Positions 19,008 to 28,629 of a stretch of 64,000 nucleotides of DNA are shown piece by piece. A model generated the notes under the pieces. That model was not told the DNA's origin, searched no databases, and worked only from the letters and a program-made list of their open reading frames with translations. Origin of the DNA: Streptomyces atratus (GTDB taxonomy: Bacteria; Actinomycetota; Actinomycetes; Streptomycetales; Streptomycetaceae). Where the stretch lies: assembly GCF_900119365.1 (NCBI RefSeq), contig NZ_FPJO01000002.1, forward strand, positions 310,001 through 374,000. The letters run 5' to 3'. The position numbers were made by a program, and so were the translations under genes. Within the stretch, counting starts at the first letter, position 1, and every line of letters begins with the position of its first letter.

Positions 19008-20585
19008 GTGGGCACGGACGGACAGCGGGACGGGAACGCGGAACGGTTGCACTGCCTGGTCACCGGGGCGTCCGGGTACATCGGCGGGCGTCTGGTCCCG
19101 GAACTGCTGCGGGCGGGCCACCGGGTGCGGTGCCTGGCCCGCACCCCCCGCAAGCTCCGTGACCATCCCTGGGCGGAGGACGCCGAGACGGTGCGGGGCG
19201 ACGTGACGGACGCGGGCTCGGTCGCCGCGGCCATGCAGGGGATCGACGTGGCGTACTACCTGGTGCACGCCCTCGGCACCGGCTCCGCGTTCGAGGACAC
19301 CGACCGCCGGGCGGCCCGCGTCTTCGCCGAGCAGGCGCACTCCGCCGGCGTACGACGCATCGTCTATCTGGGCGGGCTCACTCCACCGGGCGTACCGACC
19401 GGGTCGCTCTCCCCGCATCTGCGCTCCCGGGCGGAGGTCGGTCAGATCTTCCTCGACGCACCGGTGCCCGCCACCGTGCTGCGGGCGGCGGTCGTCATCG
19501 GCTCGGGATCGGCGTCCTTCGAGATGCTGCGGTATCTGACCGAGCGGCTGCCGGTCATGGTCACCCCCAGCTGGGTGCACACCCGTACCCAGCCCATCGG
19601 GGTACGCGATGTCCTGCGCTATCTCGTCGGCTCGGCCACCATGCCGGCCGACGTCGACCGGGCGTTCGACATCGGCGGGCCCGACGTCCTCACGTACCGG
19701 GAGATGATGTGCCGTTACGCCGCCGTCGCCGGGTTGCCCCGGCGGCTCATCGTTCCGGTTCCGGTTCTCACCCCGCGGCTGTCCAGCCACTGGGTCGGTC
19801 TCGTCACCCCGGTGCCCGCCTCCCTGGCCCGGCCGCTGACGGAGTCACTGCGTCACGAGGTCGTCTGCCAGGAGCACGACATCGCCCGGTACGTGCCCGA
19901 CCCTCCGGGCCTGCCGCTGCCGTTCGACGAGGCACTGGCCCTGGCGCTGCGGCGGGTGCGTGAGGCCCAGGTCGCCACCCGCTGGTCGTCCGCGGCCCTG
20001 CCGGGAGCGCCCAGCGATCCGCTGCCCACGGACCCGGACTGGGCCGGAGGCAGCCTCTACCAGGACGAACGGCAGCTGTCGGTCGACGCGTCCCGAACGG
20101 CCCTGTGGCGGGTGATCGAGGGGATCGGCGGCGACAACGGCTGGTACTCCTTTCCGCTCGCCTGGGCGGTCAGGGGGTGGCTGGACCGGTTCGTCGGTGG
20201 TGTGGGGCTCCGCCGCGGGCGGCGCGACGCCGAGCACCTGCGGGTGGGGGACTCGCTGGACTTCTGGCGGGTCGAGGAGATCGAGCCCGGACGGCTGCTG
20301 CGGCTGCGCGCGGAGATGCGGCTGCCGGGCCTCGCGTGGCTGGAGATGTACGCCGAGACCGGCCCCGATGGCCGCACCCGCTACCGGCAACGAGCGCTGT
20401 TCCACCCGCACGGCCTGCTGGGCCACGCCTACTGGTGGTCCGTGTCCCCCTTCCACGCCGTGGTCTTCGGGGGCATGGCCCGCAACATCACCCAGGCCGC
20501 CGCCAAGGGAATGAGCGCGCACCGGCCCTCATCGCACGTCGGCCGCGCCCGGGGGCCCCGCCCCGGGCGACGGGCCGGCGAGTAG
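19008..20585 (+). CDS. SDR/NAD(P)-binding protein fused to DUF2867
   Basis: 525 residues in two parts. Residues about 12-330 are an atypical short-chain dehydrogenase/NmrA-like Rossmann domain, with VTGASGYIGGRLV as the nucleotide loop and DVAYYLVHALG. Residues about 370-500 form a DUF2867-like domain of the SRPBCC type, which has a ligand-binding cavity. These fusions are widespread in actinobacteria and unstudied in most. The GTG at 19008 is used because GGAGG lies 7 nt upstream at 18996-19000; an upstream ORF extension has no ribosome site. A cytosolic NAD(P)H-dependent redox or sensing role is inferred. Confidence 0.88.
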   Translation: MGTDGQRDGNAERLHCLVTGASGYIGGRLVPELLRAGHRVRCLARTPRKLRDHPWAEDAETVRGDVTDAGSVAAAMQGIDVAYYLVHALGTGSAFEDTDRRAARVFAEQAHSAGVRRIVYLGGLTPPGVPTGSLSPHLRSRAEVGQIFLDAPVPATVLRAAVVIGSGSASFEMLRYLTERLPVMVTPSWVHTRTQPIGVRDVLRYLVGSATMPADVDRAFDIGGPDVLTYREMMCRYAAVAGLPRRLIVPVPVLTPRLSSHWVGLVTPVPASLARPLTESLRHEVVCQEHDIARYVPDPPGLPLPFDEALALALRRVREAQVATRWSSAALPGAPSDPLPTDPDWAGGSLYQDERQLSVDASRTALWRVIEGIGGDNGWYSFPLAWAVRGWLDRFVGGVGLRRGRRDAEHLRVGDSLDFWRVEEIEPGRLLRLRAEMRLPGLAWLEMYAETGPDGRTRYRQRALFHPHGLLGHAYWWSVSPFHAVVFGGMARNITQAAAKGMSAHRPSSHVGRARGPRPGRRAGE

Positions 20586-20599
20586 CACCGCCTCCCGGC

Positions 20600-20623
20600 C
20601 GTGCCGGGCACCGGCCCGGCACG
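20600..20623. terminator. Bidirectional terminator
   Basis: 10-bp inverted repeat (20600-20609 and 20614-20623) with a 4-nt loop, between the convergent SDR-fusion and SpoIIE-type genes. Confidence 0.65.
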
Positions 20624-20660
20624 GGCACATGGCCGGCCGCGCGGTGTGGTGGTGCCGCAC

Positions 20661-21783
20661 TCAGCTGTACGGCGACCGTCGCACGGACAGGATCGCCACA
20701 TCGTCGTGCTGGCCCCCCTGCCCGGCGAACGCGCGCGCGTCGTCGTAGAGAGCACGTGGCAGATCGGTAGGGGGGGAGCGATACGCGCCGGACAAGACTC
20801 TCGGTGACGGGATAGAACGCACCGTCGGCAGCGCGGGTCTCGGTGAGCCCGTCCGTGGTCAACAGCAGTGTCGCGCCGGGCGGGAAGGCGAACCAGTCGA
20901 CGGTCGCGGGCTCGGCGGACAGCTCGGCGAGGCCGAGGGGGACGCCGGATGTGAGGGTCGGCGTGGTGACGGTGGCGTCCTGCAGCACATGCGGCAGGAC
21001 GTGTCCGCAGTTGATGGCCTGTACCTCTTCGTGCGCGTCGACGTTGACGATGAGCGCCGTGACGAACCGTTCGTCGTCGCCGGTCTGCGTGGCGTACGAA
21101 TTGTGCAGTACGACAGAGGCGTCCAGGGCCTCGACGAGCGCGGTCAGGGTGGGTTCTCTGTGGGCTGTCGCGCGGAAGGCGCCGATGACGGCGAAAGCGG
21201 CACCGACCGCGGGCAGGCCCTTGCCCTGGACGTCGCCGATCAGCACCCGCGTTCCCCATGGAGAGGCGACGACGTCGTAGATGTCTCCGCCGACGAGCCG
21301 TTCCTCCTGTACGGGCTCGTACACGCCGTCGACCAGGACGTCGTCGGTGAGCATGGGCAGCGGGCGCAGGATGTGGCGCTGCATCGCGGCAGCGGTGGAG
21401 CGCAGCCGCAGCGTCTCCTGTTCGCGGCCGATACGACGGTGGCATGCGTAGACGGAGGCCGCGCCCAGGACGAGGGTGAGCAGCATCATGAGGATCCTGT
21501 CGAGCCACGGCCTCCCGTCACCGTGCCGGAGGAGCATGGTGCCGATGACCACGAGCGCGGTCCAGGCGAACACGAACTCCGTCTGGCGCACGGTGCACAG
21601 CGCCGACGCCGCCCCCGGCAGGAACACGAGGAGCCCGAGAAGCCACACCGGGGACTCGGCCAGGGCTCCCAGGACCCCCACCAGGATCGTCACCGTCGCT
21701 ACGGCGATCACTACTTCGGCTGTGCTCGGTGGTTCGATCGCCTCAACGGGTCGAGCGAACTTCTTCCGATTTTTGCGGGGCAC
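20661..21783 (-). pseudogene. Membrane SpoIIE phosphatase, frameshifted
   Basis: A phosphatase of about 373 residues if one base is removed. Three or four hydrophobic segments (about 20-95) precede a PP2C/SpoIIE domain with VGGDIYDVV and VLIGDVQGKG. Near the 3' end the frame breaks at a run of seven G on the plus strand (20770-20776). Reading on with one G fewer restores a normal ending with GQHDDVAILSV and a stop at 20661-20663, including the last metal-binding Asp pair. As given, the frame misses that motif and runs into unrelated sequence. The start is GTG 21783 with GGAGG just upstream. It would be membrane-bound and act on an anti-anti-sigma factor. Sequencing error, phase variation or real loss are all possible. 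Confidence 0.85.
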
Positions 21784-22017
21784 GGGACCTCCGGGGCAAA
21801 TGGTGCATTCCCTCGTACCGTAGGCAAGCTCGGCCGTGGGTCGGCCACGCCCCGCCGGACGCCGTCCCAGCACCCGTGCGGAGCGGGCCCGGTGCACTAC
21901 GGACAGCAGCCGGTGGCCACGGCCCGACAGCGGGATAGGGTTCGGCCCAGGAGAGTCCGCCCGGTCCGTCGAACTGCGCCGGGGGACGGACACGGCGGCC
22001 GCCCGAGAGGGAGCTGG

Positions 22018-23049
22018 ATGCTGCAGGCGTTGGGGCTGAGCCCGGCCGAGGAGGCCGTCTACACCGCGCTGCTGGCCCGACCGACAGCCTCTGCGCAGGA
22101 CCTCGCCCGGCAGGCCGGGCTCGAGAAGGGCGACACCGCCCACATCCTCCACGACCTGACGGCACGTGGGCTGGTGGCGGTTGACGCCGGGGCGGGCAGC
22201 GGGGCATCCGCCCCGGTCGGCTGCGGGGCCGGCGACGGGTCCACCACCCGCTACCGGCTCACGCCGCCGTCCGTGGCCCTGGCCCCGCTCCTCGTCGAGC
22301 AGCGCAACGCCCTGCACCGGGCCGAGACCGCGTTCTCGATGCTGACCGAGCAGTACCGCAGTACCGCCGCGCACCCGGCGGGCAGCGTCGTGGAGGTGGT
22401 CGTCGGCGTGGAGCAGGTCGCCCACCGGTTCCATCAACTGCAGCGCGGCGCACAGCGGGAGTTGCTCGTCTTCCTCGTCGGCGCGCCCATCGCGGTGCCG
22501 CGCGAGGACACCGACACGTCGGAGAGTGCCGCGCTGGACCGCGGAGTGGACTTCCGGGTCGTGGCCACGAAGGACTATCTCGACGGCCACGAGGTGGCGC
22601 AGGACATGCGTGCGGCGATCACGGCGGGGCTGGAACTGCGCCTGGTCGAGGCGTTGCCGCTGAAGATGGTCGTGTCGGACCGGGAGCGTGCCATGGTGCC
22701 CCTGGACGTGGCCGAATCCGGCGGCGAGCCGAGCGCCATCGTGGTGCACCGCAGCGGCCTGCTCGCGGCCCTGGTCCAGCTTTTCGAGAAGGAATGGGCC
22801 CAGGCCCGGCCGCTGTACCCCACCCCCACGGGTGTGCGGGTACAGGCGAGAGCGGAGCAGCAGCCGACCGAGGGGGAACTCGAGGTCCTCGCACTGCTGC
22901 TGGCAGGGATCTCCGACCGGCGTGCGGCTTCCCAACTCGGCGTCTCCATCCGCACCGTGGAGCGACGGACGCGTCGCCTGATGGACCTTGCCGGAGCGGA
23001 TTCGCGCCTGCAACTCGGCTGGCACGCCGCACGCGCGGGCTGGCTGTGA
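22018..23049 (+). CDS. TrmB/LuxR hybrid transcriptional regulator
   Basis: 343 residues. A TrmB-type winged helix at about 1-60 (GLSPAEEAVYTALLARPTAS, then QDLARQAGL) is followed by a middle domain and a C-terminal LuxR-type helix-turn-helix at about 285-335 (TEGELEVLALLLAGISDRRAA, SIRTVERR). Such double-ended regulators are numerous in Streptomyces and often precede secreted subtilases, as here. The ATG at 22018 has GAGGGAG just upstream. The gene points at the S8 peptidase 270 bp downstream, so control of that peptidase is a reasonable inference. The middle region may sense a peptide or small ligand. Confidence 0.9.
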   Translation: MLQALGLSPAEEAVYTALLARPTASAQDLARQAGLEKGDTAHILHDLTARGLVAVDAGAGSGASAPVGCGAGDGSTTRYRLTPPSVALAPLLVEQRNALHRAETAFSMLTEQYRSTAAHPAGSVVEVVVGVEQVAHRFHQLQRGAQRELLVFLVGAPIAVPREDTDTSESAALDRGVDFRVVATKDYLDGHEVAQDMRAAITAGLELRLVEALPLKMVVSDRERAMVPLDVAESGGEPSAIVVHRSGLLAALVQLFEKEWAQARPLYPTPTGVRVQARAEQQPTEGELEVLALLLAGISDRRAASQLGVSIRTVERRTRRLMDLAGADSRLQLGWHAARAGWL

Positions 23050-23319
23050 CCTGTTCGTCCCCCTGAGAGGGAGAACCGCGAGCCGGCCCTTGGTCAAGGA
23101 GCACCGGAACGCGCCACCCCCTCGGCGAGACCGTCCGGGGTGGCGGTCCGGACGGCGCCCCCTCCCGCGTCCGGGGCACCGCCGACGCCATGGATACGGT
23201 CATGTGGCGGAATGCCGACATGCGGGAAACCCGTCACGCGCAGGCGTCCCTACGTCACCCGCCTGTCTGCCAGGCTGCAGCCGCACCACGGCATTTCACT
23301 GCGTCGAGTAGGGAGATTC

Positions 23320-26300
23320 ATGCGCCCCATAACGCGTATAGCCATGGGCGCGGCGTCCGCCGCTGCCCTGGCCTTCACCGCGGTAACTCCTTCCGGGGCG
23401 GCGGATGCACCGCCTGACGGTGCCTCGGGGAAAAGGCCCGTCATCGGCAGCGGGTCCACGGCAACCGGCGGCAAGCAGACGGCAGTCACGCTCGTCACCG
23501 GCGACAAGGTCCTCGTGACCACGGACAAGTCGGGCCGCAGCTCTGCGGCAGTGCTGCCCCACGAGGACGGCACCCTGCCGACAGTCCAGACCTATCAGTC
23601 GGGCAAGGACCTCTACGTCTACCCCGAGGGCGCCTCCCGGGCCGTCGCCGAGGGCAGGGTCGACGAGCAGTTGTTCAACGTCACCGGGCTCATCCGTCAG
23701 GGATACGACGACGCACACACCGACACGCTGCCGCTCATCGCCACCTACGGGAACGGCGTGAACGTCGCCAGGAGCGCGCCTGCGGCCCCTCGCGGCTCCG
23801 AACGGAGCCTGCTCCTCCCCGCTGTGGGCGGCGTCGCCCTCAAGGCGGGCAAGGACACCGCCGCCACGTTCTGGCAGGACGTCACCACCCCGCGCTCACG
23901 TTCGGCCTCCGTGCTGAAGAAGCTGTGGCTGGACGGCAGGGTCGAGGCCACGCTGGACCGGTCCACCAGGCAGGTCCACGCGCCGGAGGCCTGGGCGGCC
24001 GGCTACGACGGCAGGAACACCAAGGTCGCCGTGCTGGACACGGGCGTGGACGCCGAGCACCCGGATCTCGTGGACCGGGTCGCCACCTCCAAGAACTTCA
24101 CGGACTCCAGGACCACCGACGACCGTGTCGGGCACGGCACCCACACCGCCTCCACGGTCGGCGGGTCCGGTGCCGCCGGCGGAGGCCGCAGGAAGGGCGT
24201 GGCCCCCGGAGCCTCCCTGCTCGTCGGAAAGGTCCTCAACGACAGTGGGTACGGCCAGGACTCCTGGGTCATCGCGGGGATGCAGTGGGCTGTCGGCCAG
24301 AAGGCCGACATCGTCTCCATGAGCCTGGGCAGCCAGGCGATCGGGGACTGCGCCGATCCGGTGGCCCAGGCCACGGAGCAGCTCGCGCAGAACACGCACA
24401 CCCTGTTCGTCGTCGCCGCGGGCAACGCCGGCCCGGGCACCGAGACCGTCTCCTCGCCCGGGTGCGTGCCCAGTGTGCTGACCGTCGGCGCCGTGGACCG
24501 TGACGACAGCACCGCCTGGTTCTCCAGCCGTGGCCCCGTGGCCGTCACGCACACGCTCAAGCCCGAGATCGCCGCTCCCGGCGTCGACATCTCGGCGGCG
24601 AGCGCGGGCGGCCGCGGCGTCTACGCGTACCGGTCGATGTCCGGCACCTCGATGGCGACCCCGCACGTCGCGGGAGCCGCGGCCGTCCTCCGCCAGGCCC
24701 ACCCGGACTGGACCGCTCAGCAGCTCAAGTCCGCGCTCGTCTCCTCGGCCCGCACCGGCGGCAAGGTGGACGGCGCCGACCGGACCGGCGCCGGCGTCCT
24801 CGACGTGTTCGCCGCGGTGAACCAGAAGGTGCTCGCCGCGCCCGCCGTCCAGGGCGGCAGCTACAACTGGCCGCAGGACGCGTCGGACCGCACCACCGTG
24901 AAGGTGCCCTTCACCAACACCGGCGACAGCGACCTGACCCTGAGCCTGAAGGTCAGCGGCGTACACGGCAACGACGGCAGCGATGTCCGCTCCGGCATCG
25001 TCGAGCCGGCGCAGCGCAAGGTGACGATCCCCGCAGGGGCCACCGCTCAGGTGCCGGTGCGGATCGACCCCACCGCCCGTCTCCAGGACTCCCAGTACGG
25101 TGCGGTCACCGGCCGGATCCTGGCCACCGGCGACGACGTGCACGTCTCGGTGCCGGTCACGCTCTACGTGGAGCCGGAGACGGTCACCCTCCGGGTCAAG
25201 GCCGTGGACCGCGACGGCAAGCCCGCGACCGGCAGCTCCTCCCTGGATCTCGTCAGCCTGGACACCGACAAGGGAGAGCGCCGCGGCAACTCCGGGGCGC
25301 CCGACCAGACGTACCGCGTCCGCCCGGGCAGCTACTCCGTCAGCGGCTTCATGACGACGTACGGCGCGAACGGCGCAGCCGAATCGGTCAGTTATCTCGC
25401 GCGGCCGCAGCTCCGGATCACCCGGGACACCACGGTCGTCCTCGACGCCCGGCAGGCCCACCGGCTGAGCCTGGAGACCGACCGGCCGGCGACGGTGAAC
25501 ACGACCACGATCAGCTACGCCCGCACCTGGGACGACACCTGGCTGGTCTCCGGCTCGGTCACGGCGCCCGGCACCGTCCAGAAGTTCTACGCGGACATCG
25601 ACGCACGCGCCACGAACGGCACCTTCGAGTTCCGGCCCACCTGGCGTGCCACCGGCTCCGAGGGCGGCTCGCCGTACGTCTACAACCTGACGTTCCCGAC
25701 CCCGGGACCGCTCCACGCCGACCAGGTCTACCGCCCCAAGGACTCCCGGCTGGCGCGGGTCACCGAGACCTGGAACGCCATGGGCAAGGAGGCGGACTAC
25801 CTCGACGCCCTGTTCGTCCGCCGCCCCGAGAGCGGCAGCGACTACATCCCCGTGAGCCCGTTCGGCACGGTGCACGTGCCCGCGACCCGCACCGCCTACT
25901 ACACGACCGGCGACGACGTCTGGTACCACGGCGCGATGACCAGCTTCCCGTTCGCCGCGTTCATGGGCGACCAGGAGCGCACCTACCGGACCGGACAGCG
26001 GCGAGCCGAGGAGTGGTACCGCGGCCCGTTGCAACCGGCCGCGATGCGTGACGCCGACGGCAAGCCCGTGCTGGCCGCCGAGCGGCAGGGCGACCTGATC
26101 GGGATTCAGACCGCGCTCTGGCTCGACGGATCCGGCGACCACTGGTCCTCGGGCGGATCGTTCGGCGACCTCGGCAACCTGGTACTGAAGCGCAACGGTG
26201 AGCAGATCGCCACCAGCGCCTATCCCTATGACGCGTTCAAGGTGCCGGACGAGGACTCCGCCTACGAACTCACCCAGAACCTGGAGAAGATCCCCACCTC

Positions 26301-26709
26301 CGATCCGAACTGGCTGCGCTCCACCGCCGTCACCACCTCCTGGTCCTTCCGCTCCCACAGGGAGCCGGACGTCTTCTCACGCGGCCTGCCGCTCCTCTTC
26401 CCGGCGTACGACGTGCCGGTGGACGGCATGAACACTCTTCCCGCGGAGAAGGGCCTGAAGGTCGGCCTGTCGGTCGAGGGCCACGCCGGATACGCCCCGG
26501 GCGCGATCACGGCGGCCACACTGTCCTACTCCTACGACGGCGGCACCACCTGGACCCAGTCACCGGCCGAGCAGCATGACGGCCGCTGGACGGCCGTCGT
26601 CGACCACACCGGCGCCTCGGGCAAGCAGGTCACGCTGAAGGCCACCTTCACCGACGCCAACGGCAACGCGGTCACCCAGACGATCACCCGCGCCTACGAC
26701 GTCCGGTAA
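23320..26709 (+). CDS. Large secreted S8 subtilase
   Basis: 1129 residues. The signal peptide (RIAMGAASAAALAFTAV) is followed by a propeptide region, then a subtilisin domain (about 220-500): Asp in VLDTGVDAEHPDL, His in GHGTHTAS, Asn in AAGNAGPG and Ser in [15 protein letters not shown]. About 600 residues of beta-rich C-terminal domains follow, ending in a Ser/Thr-rich fibronectin-like segment with YSYDGGTTW. It is an extracellular endopeptidase; the long tail suggests large protein substrates or wall attachment, with no LPxTG seen. ATG 23320 has GGGAG upstream. It follows a TrmB/LuxR regulator gene that probably controls it. Confidence 0.95.
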   Translation: MRPITRIAMGAASAAALAFTAVTPSGAADAPPDGASGKRPVIGSGSTATGGKQTAVTLVTGDKVLVTTDKSGRSSAAVLPHEDGTLPTVQTYQSGKDLYVYPEGASRAVAEGRVDEQLFNVTGLIRQGYDDAHTDTLPLIATYGNGVNVARSAPAAPRGSERSLLLPAVGGVALKAGKDTAATFWQDVTTPRSRSASVLKKLWLDGRVEATLDRSTRQVHAPEAWAAGYDGRNTKVAVLDTGVDAEHPDLVDRVATSKNFTDSRTTDDRVGHGTHTASTVGGSGAAGGGRRKGVAPGASLLVGKVLNDSGYGQDSWVIAGMQWAVGQKADIVSMSLGSQAIGDCADPVAQATEQLAQNTHTLFVVAAGNAGPGTETVSSPGCVPSVLTVGAVDRDDSTAWFSSRGPVAVTHTLKPEIAAPGVDISAASAGGRGVYAYRSMSGTSMATPHVAGAAAVLRQAHPDWTAQQLKSALVSSARTGGKVDGADRTGAGVLDVFAAVNQKVLAAPAVQGGSYNWPQDASDRTTVKVPFTNTGDSDLTLSLKVSGVHGNDGSDVRSGIVEPAQRKVTIPAGATAQVPVRIDPTARLQDSQYGAVTGRILATGDDVHVSVPVTLYVEPETVTLRVKAVDRDGKPATGSSSLDLVSLDTDKGERRGNSGAPDQTYRVRPGSYSVSGFMTTYGANGAAESVSYLARPQLRITRDTTVVLDARQAHRLSLETDRPATVNTTTISYARTWDDTWLVSGSVTAPGTVQKFYADIDARATNGTFEFRPTWRATGSEGGSPYVYNLTFPTPGPLHADQVYRPKDSRLARVTETWNAMGKEADYLDALFVRRPESGSDYIPVSPFGTVHVPATRTAYYTTGDDVWYHGAMTSFPFAAFMGDQERTYRTGQRRAEEWYRGPLQPAAMRDADGKPVLAAERQGDLIGIQTALWLDGSGDHWSSGGSFGDLGNLVLKRNGEQIATSAYPYDAFKVPDEDSAYELTQNLEKIPTSDPNWLRSTAVTTSWSFRSHREPDVFSRGLPLLFPAYDVPVDGMNTLPAEKGLKVGLSVEGHAGYAPGAITAATLSYSYDGGTTWTQSPAEQHDGRWTAVVDHTGASGKQVTLKATFTDANGNAVTQTITRAYDVR

Positions 26710-26717
26710 TCACACGG

Positions 26718-26758
26718 TCCGGCCGGGCGGCCTCCCCCACGAGGCCCGCCCGGCCGGA
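26718..26758 (+). terminator. Terminator after S8 subtilase
   Basis: GC-rich hairpin (arms TCCGGCCGGGCGG and CCGCCCGGCCGGA, one bulge) just past the subtilase stop. Confidence 0.7.
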
Positions 26759-26782
26759 AATACGCGGTGACGGGAGTCGTCC

Positions 26783-26841
26783 CACCCGCTCACACGTTGA
26801 AGCGGAATGTCTGCGGACTGACCCTGACCTGCGGCGGAGCC
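26783..26841. repeat. Island left end: att-like core plus arm, copy A
   Basis: 59 bp identical to 33406-33464. Within it, 26790-26807 (TCACACGTTGAAGCGGAA) is identical to the last codons and stop of ychF at 42121-42138. It lies just after the subtilase terminator, where the accessory region begins. Read as the distal attachment site of an element inserted at the ychF 3' end. Confidence 0.7.
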
Positions 26842-26998
26842 TCACTCAGGGCTTTGACCTACGGTTTCGCCGTTTGGCTGCGTTGGCCTCCGACGGACGT
26901 TTACGAATGTTCTACGGACTTCCTGCGGACTGGCGGGCCCCCACCGGCCTGGAAATACATGGCCCCGGAACCGTCCCATCGATGAGACCGCCCGGGCT

Positions 26999-27180
26999 AG
27001 CCGCCACTATCCCTACCTCGAGATGCCCGGGTCGTACGCGATTTGCCCCATCTGCTTCTGGGAGGACAATGCCATCCAGTTCCACTGGTCGACCATGGAC
27101 GGCGGGGCGAACAAGGCATCCCTGATCGAGGCCCAGCATAACTACCAGGACTTCTGTCGGCGCATACGACCAGCACGGCC
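26999..27180 (+). pseudogene. Decayed CPCC-domain gene, copy A
   Basis: A frame reading MPGSYAICPICFWEDNAIQF, then STMDGGANKASLIEAQHNYQ, is clearly related to the CPCC-family (Cys-rich, zinc-ribbon-like) protein encoded at 33609. Compared with that copy, the segment holding the signature CPCC cysteines is deleted (RHYPYLEMPG replaces it), and the upstream start is lost. The frame then runs on to a stop at 27253 in sequence without family likeness. CPCC genes are often found in toxin-immunity and defence neighbourhoods. Confidence 0.65.
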
Positions 27181-27253
27181 GACTGGGTCTTGGCCGGTAA
27201 AGGCGCTGACGTCAATCACCGCAGCCGCCCTCACCCTGCAGAGGCGACGCTGA

Positions 27254-27573
27254 AAACACTCAATGATCCTGCAACGGTATTGAAACCCGTGATCGGTTTC
27301 CGAGCGAGATACGGGCCTGCATCAACGGCTTTTCGCAGCTTGGAAAGCTGCACGTGAAGGGGGCTGCCGACTTCATCGACCGCCCCACCCTGTCCCACCC
27401 GATCCGCTGTGGATCAGCATGCGCGGCCAGCTCCTCATACGATGTGGGGCGCCTGCTGTAACCAGGACCGGATTCGATGCCACCGCACTATGCTGGTCCC
27501 ACGCTGGCCGTGGGCCGCCAGCATCGAGTGGCAGGGAATTAACAGCCCAGCCAAAGCAACTGAGAGGACGCCT
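27254..27573. other. Low-GC spacer in island
   Basis: 320 bp of visibly lower GC than the flanks, including AT-rich patches at about 27241-27300. No supported gene; short fragments read like protein but lack starts. Probably decayed imported sequence plus the promoter of the next small gene. Confidence 0.5.
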
Positions 27574-27807
27574 GTGAAATCCGTGTTCAACGGTGCCGAA
27601 TACGCTGTCTCCTTCACCCACGAAGAGCTGATGGCGCACACCACGGTGATCCAAAAACTGGCAGCTGGTCTACGTCTCACCCAGCTCGAACATGCAGTCC
27701 TTGACGGATGGCAAGGGGTAACCGAATCGGCCTTGGACTGCTTCGAATCGGGGGCAGCACCGTTCAGCGTGGACGAGTTCGGCAACGTACAGCCCCTCGT
27801 CGGCTGA
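27574..27807 (+). CDS. Hypothetical 77-residue protein
   Basis: Small soluble protein starting at GTG 27574 with GAGAGGA 5 nt upstream. The sequence (MKSVFNGAEYAVSFTHEEL, then QLEHAVLDGWQGVTE) is acidic and has no signal peptide or membrane segment. I do not recognise a family. Codon use is less G/C-rich at third positions than in core genes, consistent with recent arrival. Its size and island setting are compatible with an immunity or accessory protein, but nothing shows this. Confidence 0.6.
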   Translation: MKSVFNGAEYAVSFTHEELMAHTTVIQKLAAGLRLTQLEHAVLDGWQGVTESALDCFESGAAPFSVDEFGNVQPLVG

Positions 27808-27840
27808 ACCAGGATCCACCGACTTGAGTGGAGAGTCTGA

Positions 27841-28143
27841 TTGCGGCATCAAATGCACCGCGACCACCCTCTCCGACAAGATCCGACTCTCTCAGCCTCG
27901 ACCGGCGGCCAGGCCCTCTACTGCCTCAGCTGTAGCGCCCGACTTCGCGTGGATGAACTCATCAGCTGTAAAAGCTGCGGCTACCTCATCCCACTTGAGG
28001 AAAACGACGAACGACAGCGTTCAACCTTTGCGCATTCCGCTCCGACGGCATCCGCTGCGAAGAAGGGGACTGGGCCTAAGGAACATGATGTTCACACTGT
28101 TCGCCAACCGTTCACGGAGACTGCGGCACCGTTGTTCAGATAG
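27841..28143 (+). CDS. Zinc-ribbon small protein
   Basis: Up to 100 residues from a TTG start at 27841, preceded by GGAGAG; ATG 27853 is an alternative. The middle reads YCLSCSARLRVDELISCKSCGYLIP, a two-CxxC zinc-ribbon pattern. The 3' end overlaps the convergent Nudix gene by 52 bp, and the last 40 residues look unlike a folded domain, so the true gene may be truncated or frameshifted. Function unknown; many such ribbons bind nucleic acid or protein. Confidence 0.4.
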   Translation: MRHQMHRDHPLRQDPTLSASTGGQALYCLSCSARLRVDELISCKSCGYLIPLEENDERQRSTFAHSAPTASAAKKGTGPKEHDVHTVRQPFTETAAPLFR

Positions 28144-28595
28144 TGGTGGAGAGCGCTGTCGGTGGTATCGACGAAGGCTTCAGGGATGGCGTCGGCGTCG
28201 ACCCAGCGGACCTGGGAGTGCTTGCGGGGTTCGCGGTTCTCGGGTTCGCCAGTCCACTCGTGGGCCGCAAAGACGACCGTGAGGAAGCCGTTGGGAGCCT
28301 CGACGCCCCAGGCGCCGTGGATGATGTGGGCGACCTTGAGGGACTCGGGCTTCACCGTGAGACCCGTCTCCTCGTAGAGCTCGCGGACCGCGGTCTCGGT
28401 GATGGGCTCCCCCGGTTCGCTCTTGCCGACGGGGAGGTCCCACAGGCCCTGGGCGAACTTGGCGTTCTCGCTGCGCTGGAGAAGCACGACGCGGTTGGTG
28501 GCCTTGTCGTGGACGATGACGGCCGCGACCAGCAGCGTCATCGAGTCGAGCGCCGGCTTGAGGGCTTGGGGGCGGTCGTTGGTCTGCTGAGCCAC
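28092..28595 (-). CDS. Nudix hydrolase in island
   Basis: About 167 residues. The Nudix box is GKSEPGEPITETAVRELYEETGL, followed by the usual beta-strands, with VLLQRSENAKFAQGLWDLP before it; the layout resembles dNTP- or NDP-sugar-active Nudix enzymes. GTG 28595 has GAAGGGA a few bases upstream. An ATG at 28628 would begin one base after the stop of the upstream XRE gene and would couple translation, adding 11 residues. Either way the gene follows the XRE regulator directly and is probably cotranscribed. Cytoplasmic. Confidence 0.9.
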   Translation of the reverse strand: MAQQTNDRPQALKPALDSMTLLVAAVIVHDKATNRVVLLQRSENAKFAQGLWDLPVGKSEPGEPITETAVRELYEETGLTVKPESLKVAHIIHGAWGVEAPNGFLTVVFAAHEWTGEPENREPRKHSQVRWVDADAIPEAFVDTTDSALHHYLNNGAAVSVNGWRTV

Positions 28596-28629
28596 GGGGT
28601 TCCCTTCGTCGAGCGGATTGTTGGGCATG

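Noticed and set aside
20488..23097. An 869-residue minus-strand protein covering the SpoIIE gene and the TrmB/LuxR region
   Set aside because: Only the middle part (up to the GTG at 21783) has phosphatase motifs; the upstream part is the shadow of the LuxR gene, and the end is out of frame after the G run.
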